Source: an uncultured Clostridia bacterium
GTDB taxonomy: Bacteria > Bacillota > Clostridia > TANB77 > CAG-508
Reading direction: 5' to 3'
Length of the DNA stretch: 64,000 nucleotides
Assembly (NCBI GenBank): GCA_934167165.1
Contig: CAKPKG010000003.1
Coordinates: forward strand, 1 to 64,000
Part shown: positions 16,606 to 26,347 of the stretch, in pieces
How positions within the stretch are numbered: the stretch's first letter is position 1
Layout: every line of letters begins with the position of its first letter
Position numbers and translations under genes: made by a program
The notes under the pieces: generated by a model
The model's input: the letters and a program-made list of their open reading frames with translations, nothing else
What the model was told of the DNA's origin: nothing
Databases searched by the model: none

Positions 16606-17752
16606 ATGATTAAAAAAATATTATTAATTTTTTTTATTTTAATATTTTCTTTTGTTAACTACATAACTTATGCAACAGACGAAATTATTTCTTCTCAAAT
16701 GGATGCATTAAATATTTCTTCATTTATAAAAGAAGGAGAAAAATATACAAAAGAAGTTTTTCCGGATGTTAGCTTAAATGATTTTTTGAATTCTGCACTT
16801 AAAGGAGAGATAGATAATAAAGGACTGCTTAAACAAATAATAATGTTATTTGGAGATGAAATAGTAGATGCTATTTATTTGCTAGGTAGCATAATAGTAG
16901 TAATAATAATACATAGCATTTTAAAAGCTTTTACAGAGAATTTAGAAAATGAAAGCGTTTCTCAAATTACATATTATATTCAATACATACTTATAGTAAC
17001 TTTAATAATGGCTAATTTTTCTACAATAATATCATTAATAAAAGAATCAATCGCAAATTTAACTGGATTTATAAATTGCCTAGTTCCAATACTTTTAGCA
17101 CTAATGTCTGCTACACGGAAATGTTGCATCTGTTAGCTTAATACAACCATTAATTTTGTTTTCAGTAATTTTTATAGGAAATACTATAACATTAGTAGTA
17201 CTTCCAATAACACTTATTGCAACAGCTTTTGGAATAATTTCAAATTTATCAGACAAAGTACAAATTGGAAAGCTTTCCAATTTTTTTAAGTCGGGTATTA
17301 CATGGCTTTTAGGATTAATTATTACAATTTTTGTTGGAATACTTTCGATGGAAGGAACTCTAACAAGTAATGTTGACGGATTAACAGCAAAAGGGGTAAA
17401 AGCGGCTGCATCTACATTTATACCGGTAGTAGGTAAAGCATTAGGAGATTCCGCAGATGTTGTATTAGGTTCTACATCTATTATAAAAAATTCAATAGGA
17501 ATAGTTGGAATGTTTGTAATAATAGGAATATGTGCAATGCCAATTATAAAATTAACACTATTAACAACAGCATATTACTTTACATCCGCAATATGTGAGC
17601 CAATAGCAGATAAAAAAATAGTTTCATTATTAGAACAAATGGGAGGAACGTTTAAAGTGCTACTGGGAATAATGTTTTTTGTGGCTGTGCTACTAATAAT
17701 TGGACTAGCAATGTGTATAAAAATAACTAACAATGGAATGATGTATAGGTAG
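16606..17752 (+). CDS. spoIIIAE: Stage III sporulation protein AE, +1 shift at CGG
   Basis: A polytopic membrane protein of the SpoIIIA channel, about 381 residues when the shift is allowed. The N-terminus has a signal-like hydrophobic segment; the first half ends in zero frame at ALMSATRKCC. Skipping C at 17116 gives LMSATGNVASVSLIQP, which joins the second open frame (GNTITLVVLPITLIAT, the VKAAASTFIPVVGKALGDSA block, and EPIADKKI). These are conserved SpoIIIAE segments, so both halves belong to one protein. Length agrees with the family. It precedes AF by ten bases. Confidence 0.92.
17116..17118 (+). other. Inferred +1 shift site in spoIIIAE (CGG, then GGA)
   Basis: Zero frame ACA CGG AAA TGT; the intact protein needs ACA GGA AAT GTT. 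The extra base is C17116. The same ACA CGG context occurs at spoIIIAA site 1. Confidence 0.88.
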
Positions 17753-17762
17753 GTGTTAAAAG

Positions 17763-18365
17763 TTGATAAATTTTATAAATTCATGGGCACAAGGCATAAT
17801 TTTAGCAGTAATAATTGCAACAATTATAGAAATAATACTTCCAGAAGGAAAAAATAAAAAATATGTAAAAACAGTAATAGGAATATATATATTATTTACA
17901 ATAATTTATCCATTGATAAATAAATTTACAAAACTTAATATAAATACATTAATTGAAAATACAACCAAACAAATGAGCACATACCAAGAAAACAATTCAT
18001 TAAAAATAGATACAGACAAATATATAGAAAGTACATATAAAAAGAAAATAGAAGAAGATATAAAAAATAAAGCAAATGAAAAAAACTTAAATATAACTTT
18101 TTTAAATGTATATATAGAAACAGAAGATGAAAATCGATATGGAATGCTAAATAATTTAGTAATGAAAGTAGAAAAGGGAAAAACAAAAGAAAAAAATAGT
18201 AATACTGTAAATCAAATTAAAGAAGTGAACATTTCAAAAAATGTGCAAAATAATGAAACAATAGAAAATAAAACAGTAACAGAAAAAGAAATAAATGAAT
18301 TCAAAGAATATATAAATACTACATATTATTTAGAAAAAGAAAAAATCCACATAAATGAGCAATAA
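17763..18365 (+). CDS. spoIIIAF: Stage III sporulation protein AF
   Basis: A 200-residue protein with two N-terminal membrane segments (about residues 8-28 and 37-57) and a polar C-terminal domain that should lie in the intermembrane space. FINSWAQGIILAVIIATIIE and EIILPEGKNKKYVKTVIGIY are the conserved N-terminal blocks. The latter half is Lys/Asn/Glu rich and variable. TTG start at 17763. It overlaps none of its neighbours and sits in the usual place before AG. Confidence 0.92.
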   Translation: MINFINSWAQGIILAVIIATIIEIILPEGKNKKYVKTVIGIYILFTIIYPLINKFTKLNINTLIENTTKQMSTYQENNSLKIDTDKYIESTYKKKIEEDIKNKANEKNLNITFLNVYIETEDENRYGMLNNLVMKVEKGKTKEKNSNTVNQIKEVNISKNVQNNETIENKTVTEKEINEFKEYINTTYYLEKEKIHINEQ

Positions 18366-18376
18366 GGAGGCCTAGA

Positions 18377-19006
18377 ATGTTAAAAGAAAGTATAAAGAAA
18401 TTTAAGGAGTCTATTTCAAAACAAAAAGAACAAAATAATAAAAAGAATATAGAAAATTTGGTAGTGTTTTTAATTTTATTAATAATAACTGTAATTGCAA
18501 TAAATACAATATGGGGAGGAAAAAAAGAAAAAACAAAGCAAGAAGATAATACATCATATAAAAAATTAGCAGAAAATATAAATAACAGTATAGAGAGTAA
18601 TAATAACCAGTTTAATGAATATAATTTAGAAGAAAATTTAGAGGACATACTATCTAAAATAGCAGGAGTTGGAAAAGTAAAAGTTCTAGTTACATACTCG
18701 GAAACCAGTGAAGTTGTAGCAATGTATAACGAAAAAAACACTTCAAACAATACAGAAGAAACGGATACAAATGGAGGTGTAAGAAAAATTGAACAAACAG
18801 ATACAGACAAAGAGATTATATACGAAGAAAAAAACGGACAAAAAACTCCAATAACACAAAAAGTAATTATGCCTAAAATAGAAGGAGCAATAATTACAGC
18901 AGAAGGAGCTTCAGATCCAATTATAAAAACAAACATAATTCAAGCTGTTTCAGCAGCAACAGGCATTTCTACATATAGAATACAAGTTTTTGAAATGTCA
19001 ATCTAA
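18377..19006 (+). CDS. spoIIIAG: Stage III sporulation protein AG
   Basis: A 209-residue bitopic protein; SpoIIIAG forms a large ring between the forespore membranes. One membrane segment (about residues 30-50) is followed by a linker and the ring-building domain with LEDILSKIAGVGKVKVLVTY, a beta-rich insert (SSEV to EKNGQ region), and PKIEGAIITAEGASDP with IKTNIIQAVSAATGI near the end. These are characteristic AG blocks. AAGGAGG precedes ATG 18377. Confidence 0.94.
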   Translation: MLKESIKKFKESISKQKEQNNKKNIENLVVFLILLIITVIAINTIWGGKKEKTKQEDNTSYKKLAENINNSIESNNNQFNEYNLEENLEDILSKIAGVGKVKVLVTYSETSEVVAMYNEKNTSNNTEETDTNGGVRKIEQTDTDKEIIYEEKNGQKTPITQKVIMPKIEGAIITAEGASDPIIKTNIIQAVSAATGISTYRIQVFEMSI

Positions 19007-19050
19007 AAATGTAGAGGTCATTATCTTTATTGACCTAAAGGAGAAGGTAT

Positions 19051-19713
19051 ATGAGAGTTTTAAAAAGAAATCAATTAATAGTGTTGGTAGTTTCATTAAT
19101 GCTGATAACAGCAGGATATTTAAACTTTACAACAAATCAAGAAAACGTTGCGACAAGTACAATAGCAGATAGAAGTGATACTGCAATAGGAGATGCGGAG
19201 TTTGTAAGTACAGTTCCTCATGAAGAAAATAAAACAGAAGAAAATGTGGTATCAGAGAATAACGAAAACAACACTACTAATGAAACTAATAGTGAACAGG
19301 AAAACATAATAGAAACAAATGCAACAGAGCAAAAACAAGAAGAAAGTAAAAATGTTCATAGTCAAAAAGATTATTACTTTATAACATCTAAATTAGATAG
19401 AAATACAATGTACTCTGAAACATTAGAAACATATCAAGAAATGTACAATAATGTAAATGCAACAGCAGAGCAAAAACAAGAAGCATTAAAAAAGATAAAT
19501 AGTATAAATAATACAAAAAATGCAATAATGATAGCAGAAAATTTAATAATAGCAAAGGAATTTGAAAACGTAGTAATATTTGCAAACGAAGGAAGTATAA
19601 GTGTTGTAGTAAAAGCAGAAGAACTAAAACCAGAAGAAGTAGCCCAAATACAAAACATAGTTTCAAGAGAATTAAATGCAGGAGCAGAAATAATACATAT
19701 TAGCAACAAATAG
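19051..19713 (+). CDS. spoIIIAH: Stage III sporulation protein AH
   Basis: A 220-residue mother-cell partner of SpoIIQ. It begins RVLKRNQLIVLVVSLMLITA, one membrane segment, then a Glu/Asn-rich linker (about residues 60-105) and a C-terminal ring-building domain with LDRNTMYSETLETYQEMYNN, KNAIMIAENLIIAKEFENVV and AEIIHISNK. This is the standard AH plan and it closes the operon. The start ATG 19051 lies after GGAGAAGG. Confidence 0.93.
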   Translation: MRVLKRNQLIVLVVSLMLITAGYLNFTTNQENVATSTIADRSDTAIGDAEFVSTVPHEENKTEENVVSENNENNTTNETNSEQENIIETNATEQKQEESKNVHSQKDYYFITSKLDRNTMYSETLETYQEMYNNVNATAEQKQEALKKINSINNTKNAIMIAENLIIAKEFENVVIFANEGSISVVVKAEELKPEEVAQIQNIVSRELNAGAEIIHISNK

Positions 19714-19747
19714 AAGGTTAAGCATATAATACTCTAGGTGAGTTTAT

Positions 19748-20269
19748 ATGAAACAACTGTATTTAGATGCGAAAAATATAATGCAAAAAGACCCAGCGGC
19801 AAGAAGCATATTAGAAGTTATTCTATTATATCCAGGATTTCATATACTGGTGTATCATAGAATAGCTCATTTTTTTTATAGATGTAAATTATTATTTTTA
19901 GCAAGAATGATATCACAAATAGGAAGATTTTTTACCGGAATAGAAATACATCCAGGAGCTAAAATAGGAAAGAGATTATTTATAGATCATGGAATGGGAA
20001 TTGTAATAGGAGAAACAGCAGAAATCGGAAATGATTGCACAATATATCATCAAGTGACACTAGGAGGGACAGGAAAAGACAAAAATAAAAGACATCCAAC
20101 TATAGGAAACAATGTAATGGTGGGAGCAGGAGCAAAAGTACTTGGCCCAATCGTTATAGGAAATCATGTAAAAATTGGTGCGGGATCAGTAGTTTTAAAA
20201 AATGTACAAGACAATGTAACGGTAGTTGGAACACCAATTAATAGAGTTATAAGAAAGATAGTTAATTAA
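19748..20269 (+). CDS. cysE: Serine O-acetyltransferase
   Basis: A 173-residue left-handed beta-helix acetyltransferase that makes O-acetylserine, the precursor of cysteine. The N-terminal helical part ([13 protein letters not shown], [20 protein letters not shown]) is short, as in the Gram-positive EpsC/SrpH type. The hexapeptide domain includes [18 protein letters not shown] with the catalytic His, [20 protein letters not shown], and [15 protein letters not shown]. The length is normal for that type. It follows spoIIIAH by 34 bases but looks unrelated to sporulation. Confidence 0.95.
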   Translation: MKQLYLDAKNIMQKDPAARSILEVILLYPGFHILVYHRIAHFFYRCKLLFLARMISQIGRFFTGIEIHPGAKIGKRLFIDHGMGIVIGETAEIGNDCTIYHQVTLGGTGKDKNKRHPTIGNNVMVGAGAKVLGPIVIGNHVKIGAGSVVLKNVQDNVTVVGTPINRVIRKIVN

Positions 20270-20374
20270 CATACTGTGTAAAAATGTTAAAATATATATA
20301 CTTTGTAATATTGCTCTTTATTTTATTATGTGATATAAAAGAAGTAATATATTTTTTATAAAGGTGAATAAAAT

Positions 20375-22192
20375 ATGGAAAATAATGATAAAACAAAAAA
20401 GATGTTAGAATTATTAGAAAAGATGCAAGTAAAAAAAGATGAAGATAAAGATCTAATAGAAGAAATTAAAGAACATTTAAAAAATAACGAAATACCTTTA
20501 GCAATGAAAAAGTTACAAGTTATAAAAAATAGACAAGAGAAAGCAAAGAAAACTAAAAAATCAAAAAATGTAACTTTGCTAAAAAATGAAGAAGACATAG
20601 ATTTTGTGGATGAAGAAGAGGAAAAACCAAAAAAAGTAAAAGTAAAAAAAGAAAAAGAAGAAAAGGAAGAAAAAATATATCCAAAAGAATTACAAGACGA
20701 AGAATTAGAACAAATCTTTTTAGGACTATTATTAAATAATCCAAAGTCAATAAGCATGTATTATATTATACATGAAGAGTGTTATTTTGAAAGCAAAAAG
20801 TTATTAAATATATACAAAAGTATATTATTTACCGAAGGAGCAAATTATTCTTCAGAAGAGGCCAAAAGAGATTTTAACTTTGCAGAAACCACGCAAGAAT
20901 CAATAGCATTAAAAGAAAATTTAAGAAAAATGGTAGCAAATAAAACATACAATTTTGAAATTATATACAGAGATTTGAGAAAGCTATTTATATTAAGAAA
21001 AAATTATGCAAGTATGCCAATTAAAGAAACACAAGACAAAATTGCTGAAATAAGAAATTATAACTTGTATGAAAATATGTCTGTAGAAGAAGTAAGAGAA
21101 GCAATAAATCAAGTTACTGTAACAGGTAAATTTAAGCAAGCGGTATTAAATGATGATCTAACAGAGTTCTTATTAGCAGGTGAAAACAGTTTAACAAATG
21201 GATTAAATCTGCCATTTCCAATATTAAGTAGCGTATTTAAAGGAATAAGAAAAGGAGAAACGATGGCATTTGCTATGCCATCAAATTCAGGTAAGAGTAG
21301 ATTTACAATTAATTTAGCTAGTTATATAGCATTTAAACATAAGAAAAAAGTATTAATCATTTCAAATGAAATGTCTGAAGAAAAAATGAAATTATGCTTA
21401 ATAACTACTATTTTAAACAATCCAGAAATTCAAAAAATGCATGGACAAGAACTTGTAAAATCTGAAGGAGAATTACTAGAATTTAAGTTTAGACCAGATG
21501 ATAATCAGAAGGTTGAAGTAGACGAGAATGGTTTTGTTTTGCAACAACCAAAAGAAACAAGAAAACAATTTATAAAAAGGCTAACACAGGTATCTACAGA
21601 ATTTAATAAAACAATAAAAGTAACAGAATGGCTAAACGAGCAAATAAATAATTCGATTTATTTTATAAATATTACAGATCATACAAATGATGAATTAAAA
21701 AAAGTAATTACAAATTATTATTATAAAGAAAAAATTGAATATATGTTTTATGATACAATGAAAACAGATACTCAAAACATAGGAAAAAGTGAAGAAATAA
21801 AGAAAACTGCAACAATAATTTCAAATTTAGCGCAGAATTTCAACATATTTATTGGGTATACTATGCAACTTACAGAAACAGCTACACTACCAGTAAATTT
21901 AACAATAAATGATTTATCTGAAAGTAGAACTGTTAAGGAAGTTTTAGACACATTATGCTTAATAAAACAAATAAGTAATAAAACCCTTAAAGACTATGAA
22001 TATTCATTAGAAGAAGTTGGAGAAAAATTTTATCCATTAAAAGAATACAAAGACCCAGATGAAAGATATTATGCATGCGTTGTAGATAAAAATAGAGCTG
22101 GCTCTAAACCAAAAGTAGTATTTAATTTAAACTTAGCATATAATAGATGGGTTGAATTAGGATTTCTAAAATTAAAAGATTATAATGAATAG
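20375..22192 (+). CDS. DnaB-like RecA-fold ATPase
   Basis: A 605-residue protein. The first 110 residues are Lys/Glu rich and probably coiled or disordered. Residues 110-250 resemble the DnaB N-terminal region in pattern only. A RecA-type core starts near residue 290 with KGIRKGETMAFAMPSNSGKS (Walker A near 300-308), followed by VLIISNEMSEEKM, the region YMFYDTMKTD (Walker B-like) and LSESRTVKEVLDTLCLIKQI. This order matches the C-terminal domain of the replicative helicase family, but the protein is longer and diverged, with an insert after the Walker A strand. It may be an accessory helicase rather than the main DnaB. Confidence 0.65.
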   Translation: MENNDKTKKMLELLEKMQVKKDEDKDLIEEIKEHLKNNEIPLAMKKLQVIKNRQEKAKKTKKSKNVTLLKNEEDIDFVDEEEEKPKKVKVKKEKEEKEEKIYPKELQDEELEQIFLGLLLNNPKSISMYYIIHEECYFESKKLLNIYKSILFTEGANYSSEEAKRDFNFAETTQESIALKENLRKMVANKTYNFEIIYRDLRKLFILRKNYASMPIKETQDKIAEIRNYNLYENMSVEEVREAINQVTVTGKFKQAVLNDDLTEFLLAGENSLTNGLNLPFPILSSVFKGIRKGETMAFAMPSNSGKSRFTINLASYIAFKHKKKVLIISNEMSEEKMKLCLITTILNNPEIQKMHGQELVKSEGELLEFKFRPDDNQKVEVDENGFVLQQPKETRKQFIKRLTQVSTEFNKTIKVTEWLNEQINNSIYFINITDHTNDELKKVITNYYYKEKIEYMFYDTMKTDTQNIGKSEEIKKTATIISNLAQNFNIFIGYTMQLTETATLPVNLTINDLSESRTVKEVLDTLCLIKQISNKTLKDYEYSLEEVGEKFYPLKEYKDPDERYYACVVDKNRAGSKPKVVFNLNLAYNRWVELGFLKLKDYNE

Positions 22193-22219
22193 CCAAGAAA
22201 TCTAAGTAAAAATAAAGAA

Positions 22220-22252
22220 AATATTTACAAATAACTTGTAAATATTTTTTTT
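22220..22252 (+). terminator. Intrinsic terminator after the DnaB-like gene
   Basis: ATATTTACAA and TTGTAAATAT pair around a short loop and are followed by eight T bases; the gene ends 28 bases upstream. Confidence 0.8.
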
Positions 22253-22304
22253 ATTGATATAATAAACAGAGAATTTTTAGAAGATTTTTTGAGGTGAATT
22301 TTAA

Positions 22305-23441
22305 ATGGTAAAAAAAGTTGCAATAATAACAAATGGTGGAGATTGCCCAGGATTAAATGCAGTAATCCGTGCGATAGTAAAAACAGCAGAAACTCATGGC
22401 GTAGAATGCTATGGATATATAGAAGGATACAAAGGAATGTTAGAGAACAATTATATAAAACTAGAATCAAATGGAAGTGCATCAGGTTTGCTTCATAGAG
22501 GAGGAACAATTATAGGTGCATCTAACAGCACAAACCTATTTAATTATCCAGTAGAAGAAAATGGACAAACAGTATATAAAGATATGTCATATAAAGCAGT
22601 AGAAAATGTTAGAAATGCAGGCTTTGACTGTATATTTACATTAGGTGGAGATGGAACACAAAAATCAGCAAGAGATTTTTCTTTAAGAGGATTAAATGTA
22701 ATAGGAGTTCCAAAAACAATAGATAATGATGTAGCACATTCAGAAATAACATTTGGATATAATACAGCTGTATCAGTCGCAACAGAAGCACTAGATAGAT
22801 TACATTCAACAGCAGAATCTCATCACAGAATAATGACATTAGAAGTAATGGGAAGATATGCAGGTTGGATAGCATTAGAATCAGCAATAGCAGGAGGAGC
22901 AGATGCTGCAATAATTCCAGAAATACCATATGATATAGAAAAAATTGTAGAAAAAATAAATAGAAGAAAAGAAGAAGGAAAAAAATTCAGCATAATAGTA
23001 GTGTCAGAAGGAGCAAAACCAAAAGACGGCGAATTAACAGTTAAAAGAACATTACATGATGGAGCAGGATTAGATAATATAAGACTTGGAGGAATAGGAG
23101 AAAAACTTTCAAGAGATTTAGAAGAATTAACTGGAATGGTATCTAGAAATACTGTACTTGGATATGTTCAAAGAGGAGGAACACCAACAGCATTTGATAG
23201 AGTTTTATCTACAAAATATGGAAGCAAAGCAATGGAACTTGCATTAGCAGGTAAATTCAATGTACTAGTAACATTACAAAATGGAAAACTAGGATATGTA
23301 ACATTAGAAGAAGTAGTAGGAAACAATAAAGAAATAGGTGCACGTTCAGGAGGAACAGAAAGCACAAACATAAAAAGAGTAACAATGGATGATGATTTAG
23401 TAAGAGTGGCAAGAGACTTAGATATTTGTTTAGGAGACTAG
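22305..23441 (+). CDS. pfkA: 6-phosphofructokinase
   Basis: A 378-residue enzyme that phosphorylates fructose 6-phosphate in glycolysis. The N-terminus has NGGDCPGLNAVIRA, the phosphate donor loop is LGGDGTQKSA, and the catalytic block is PKTIDNDVAHSEITFGYNTA. The Gly in GGDG favours ATP over pyrophosphate, while Lys in PKTIDND is shared with mixed and PPi-type groups, so donor choice is not fully certain. EVMGRYAGWIAL binds substrate. Longer than E. coli PfkA (320), as in the group III family. It forms a probable pair with argS, 16 bases downstream. Confidence 0.93.
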   Translation: MVKKVAIITNGGDCPGLNAVIRAIVKTAETHGVECYGYIEGYKGMLENNYIKLESNGSASGLLHRGGTIIGASNSTNLFNYPVEENGQTVYKDMSYKAVENVRNAGFDCIFTLGGDGTQKSARDFSLRGLNVIGVPKTIDNDVAHSEITFGYNTAVSVATEALDRLHSTAESHHRIMTLEVMGRYAGWIALESAIAGGADAAIIPEIPYDIEKIVEKINRRKEEGKKFSIIVVSEGAKPKDGELTVKRTLHDGAGLDNIRLGGIGEKLSRDLEELTGMVSRNTVLGYVQRGGTPTAFDRVLSTKYGSKAMELALAGKFNVLVTLQNGKLGYVTLEEVVGNNKEIGARSGGTESTNIKRVTMDDDLVRVARDLDICLGD

Positions 23442-23457
23442 AAAGAGAGGAAGTAGA

Positions 23458-25167
23458 ATGGTAAATTTTAAACAAGAAATTGCAAAAGAAATTGCAGAAG
23501 TAACAAATTTAGATAGCAAAGAATTAGAAAATTACATAGAAATCCCACCAAATAGCGATTTGGGAGATTATGCATTTCCATGTTTTAAACTTGCTAAAGA
23601 ATTAAGAAAAGCACCACCAATGATTGCAAATGATATAAAAGAGAACATAAAAATAGATGAAAAAATAATAGAAAAAATTGAAGTTGTAGGTGGATATCTA
23701 AACATATATGTAAACAAGCAAACATTAGCAGAAGAAGTACTAGAAGATGTTGCAAAAAATAAGGAGAAATATGGTTCATCAGATATTGGCAAAGGAAAAA
23801 ACGTTGTAATAGATTATTCTGCACCAAATATTGCAAAACCATTTCATATTGGGCATTTACGCTCAACAGTAATAGGAGGAGCCTTATATAAAATATATAA
23901 TTTCCTTGGATACAACAGTGTAGGAATTAACTTTTTAGGAGACTGGGGACTTCAATTTGGAAAAGTTATGGCAGGAATTAAACTTTGGAAAGATGAATAT
24001 GATTTTAAAAATGACGAAATGTCAAGTATATTAAAAACATATATACGTTTTAACAAAGAAGAAAAAGAAAAACCAGAGCTTACAGATTTAGCAAGAGCAG
24101 AATTCAAAAAGTTAGAAGAAGGAGACCAAGAAACATATAAGTTATGGGAACATATTAGAAAAATAAGTTTAGAAAACTACGAAAAAACATATAAATTATT
24201 AAATTCAAAATTTGATTCATACAACGGAGAAGCATACTATAACGATAAAATGGAACCAGTAGTAGAAGAATTAAAAGAAAAGGGATTATTAAAAGAATCT
24301 CAAGGTGCACAAGTTGTAGATTTAGAAAAATATGATATGCCACCATGTATAATTATAACATCTGCTGGAACTACAATATATGCAACAAGGGATTTAGCAT
24401 CTTTAAAAGATAGAATGAATACATATAACTTTGATAAAGCAATTTATGTTGTAGGAAATGAGCAAGCATTGCATTTTAAACAAGTATTCAAAGTTTTTGA
24501 ACTAATGGGATATGAAGATTACGCGTCAAAATGTGTACACGTTCCTTTTGGACTTGTAGTAGATAAAAATGGAGAAAAGATAGGTTCAAGAAAAGGAAAT
24601 TCAGTATTTCTAGAAGATATTTTAAATGAAGCAATAGATAAAGTAAAAGATATAATAAATGAAAAAAATCCAGAATTAGAAGATAAACAAGAAGTGGCAA
24701 GAAAAGTTGGGGTAGGAGCAATTATATTCAACGATTTATCAAATAGCAGAATTAAAGATGAAATATTTGATTGGGATATGCTTCTTAACTTCCAAGGGGA
24801 AACAGGTCCATATATTCAGTACATTTATGTAAGAACAAGAAGTTTACTAAATAAAGCAGGATATATGCCACATATAAAAGAAATAGATTTTTCAAAAATA
24901 AATGAAAAAGAGGCATTAGACACATTAAAGCTTATATATCAGTTTAATGAAGTTATAAAAAATGCTGCAGAAAAAAATGAGCCATCAATTTTAGCTAGAT
25001 ACTTAATAGATTTAAGTCAAAGCTTTAGTACATATTATAATGAACATAGAATAATTACAGAAGACAAAGACGTTCAAAATGCACGATTATTCTTAACATA
25101 CGCAGTTGGAACGGTATTAAAAATAGGGGCAGAACTATTAGGAATGGAAATGCCAGAACGTATGTAA
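23458..25167 (+). CDS. argS: Arginyl-tRNA synthetase
   Basis: A 569-residue class I synthetase that charges tRNA-Arg. It has the N-terminal additional domain (to about residue 115), the HIGH signature in APNIAKPFHIGHLRST, a KMSKS-like loop GSRKGNSVF and a C-terminal DALR anticodon-binding domain with AARYLIDLSQSF-like ARYLIDLSQSFSTYYNEHRI. Length is normal. It is directly relevant to the CGG question, since decoding CGG as Arg would need a tRNA-Arg with CCG anticodon recognised by this enzyme. No shift is needed in the gene. Confidence 0.97.
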   Translation: MVNFKQEIAKEIAEVTNLDSKELENYIEIPPNSDLGDYAFPCFKLAKELRKAPPMIANDIKENIKIDEKIIEKIEVVGGYLNIYVNKQTLAEEVLEDVAKNKEKYGSSDIGKGKNVVIDYSAPNIAKPFHIGHLRSTVIGGALYKIYNFLGYNSVGINFLGDWGLQFGKVMAGIKLWKDEYDFKNDEMSSILKTYIRFNKEEKEKPELTDLARAEFKKLEEGDQETYKLWEHIRKISLENYEKTYKLLNSKFDSYNGEAYYNDKMEPVVEELKEKGLLKESQGAQVVDLEKYDMPPCIIITSAGTTIYATRDLASLKDRMNTYNFDKAIYVVGNEQALHFKQVFKVFELMGYEDYASKCVHVPFGLVVDKNGEKIGSRKGNSVFLEDILNEAIDKVKDIINEKNPELEDKQEVARKVGVGAIIFNDLSNSRIKDEIFDWDMLLNFQGETGPYIQYIYVRTRSLLNKAGYMPHIKEIDFSKINEKEALDTLKLIYQFNEVIKNAAEKNEPSILARYLIDLSQSFSTYYNEHRIITEDKDVQNARLFLTYAVGTVLKIGAELLGMEMPERM

Positions 25168-25194
25168 ATTTAAAATAAAATATTTAAGGAGGCA

Positions 25195-25827
25195 GTGATT
25201 ATGGAAGTAATCGAATTAAAACATCCATTAGTTGAACACAAATTAGCAATTTTAAGGGACAAAAAAACAGGAACAAAAGAATTTAGAGAGATAGTATCAG
25301 AACTTGCTACAATGCTTTGCTACGAAGCAATGAAAGATGCAAAATTAGAAGAAGTAGAAATTGAAACACCAATTCAAAAAATGAAAACAAGAAAAATAAA
25401 TGAAGATAATTATGCATTCGTTCCAATTTTAAGAGCTGGAACAGGTATGCTAGATGGAATAATTCAAGTAGTACCAAATGCTAAAATAGGACATGTTGGT
25501 ATGTATAGAGATGAAGAAACATTTAAACCAAATGTATACTTCTTTAAAGTACCAAAAGATATAGCTCAAAGAGAAGTTTTAATATTAGACCCAATGCTTG
25601 CAACAGGTGGTTCAGGAATAGATGCAATAGAACTAATTAAAGAAAAAGGTGTAAAAAATATTAAATTCTTATGTATAATAGCTGCTCCAGAAGGAATAAA
25701 AGCAATGCAAGAAAAACATCCAGATGTACAAATTTATTGTGCAGCAATAGATGAAAGACTAAATGAACATGCTTACATAATACCAGGACTTGGAGATGCA
25801 GGAGATAGAATATTTGGAACAAAATAA
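25195..25827 (+). CDS. upp: Uracil phosphoribosyltransferase
   Basis: A 210-residue enzyme that converts uracil and PRPP to UMP. Visible motifs are KHPLVEHKLAILRDKKTGTK at the start, FVPILRAGTGMLDG, the PRPP loop LILDPMLATGGSG and the C-terminal IPGLGDAGDRIFGT uracil-binding block. AAGGAGG lies before an ATG at 25198 or 25201; the two starts differ by one or two residues only. It ends at a bidirectional terminator. Confidence 0.97.
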   Translation: MIMEVIELKHPLVEHKLAILRDKKTGTKEFREIVSELATMLCYEAMKDAKLEEVEIETPIQKMKTRKINEDNYAFVPILRAGTGMLDGIIQVVPNAKIGHVGMYRDEETFKPNVYFFKVPKDIAQREVLILDPMLATGGSGIDAIELIKEKGVKNIKFLCIIAAPEGIKAMQEKHPDVQIYCAAIDERLNEHAYIIPGLGDAGDRIFGTK

Positions 25828-25833
25828 GAATGA

Positions 25834-25858
25834 AAAAAAGGGGAATTTTCCCCTTTTA
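25834..25858. terminator. Bidirectional intrinsic terminator
   Basis: AAAAAGGGGAA and TTCCCCTTTT pair tightly; A and T runs on either side allow use by upp and by the opposing small gene, whose stop it touches. Confidence 0.85.
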
Positions 25859-26191
25859 TTCATAATTGTCACTAGTGTCAAACGGAGTTATTAAAAAAAT
25901 TCTAAAAATACATCCGTTTTTCATAAGCTCTTTCAAAAGAAAAAGAGATTCTTCTCTTGACATAGATGTAGCAACTTTTCTTTGACCACCCAATACAGTG
26001 ATTAAAATCCCATCTAGATTCTGATTAAATTCATAATGGAATGAATCTAAATCTGTTAAAGATAAAGAAATCGTTTTCAAAACACTGGTTTTTATTGCTG
26101 GAAGAAAAAGCATAGAATCAACTTGATAGTCAAGCCGATAACTTGCTATCACAACTTTTTTATTTGTGATAGCTATCTTCATTTCTGTCAT
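25856..26191 (-). CDS. Unknown 111-residue protein
   Basis: Not recognised. It starts MTEMKIAITNKKVVIASYR, has a charged centre and an alternating hydrophobic pattern that suggests a small alpha/beta fold; no signal peptide or membrane segment is seen. GGAGGG lies upstream and a TGTGGTATAAT box at about 26221-26232 (reverse strand) looks like its promoter. It contains an in-frame CGG (Arg, in SYRLDY), which conserved genes in this window avoid. Its codon choice is more mixed than that of the neighbours. Flanked by upp and glmM, with its own terminator. Confidence 0.65.
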   Translation of the reverse strand: MTEMKIAITNKKVVIASYRLDYQVDSMLFLPAIKTSVLKTISLSLTDLDSFHYEFNQNLDGILITVLGGQRKVATSMSREESLFLLKELMKNGCIFRIFLITPFDTSDNYE

Positions 26192-26347
26192 ACAAAGCCC
26201 TCCAAATAAAATTTGATAAAATAATTATACCACATTAATGTACATAAAATCAAACTGTAAAAAATACTAAAAAAATATTGCTTTTTTACAGTTAAACAAT
26301 ATATAATATAAAAGCTAGATAAATATATTATAGTAGGAGGCAAACAA

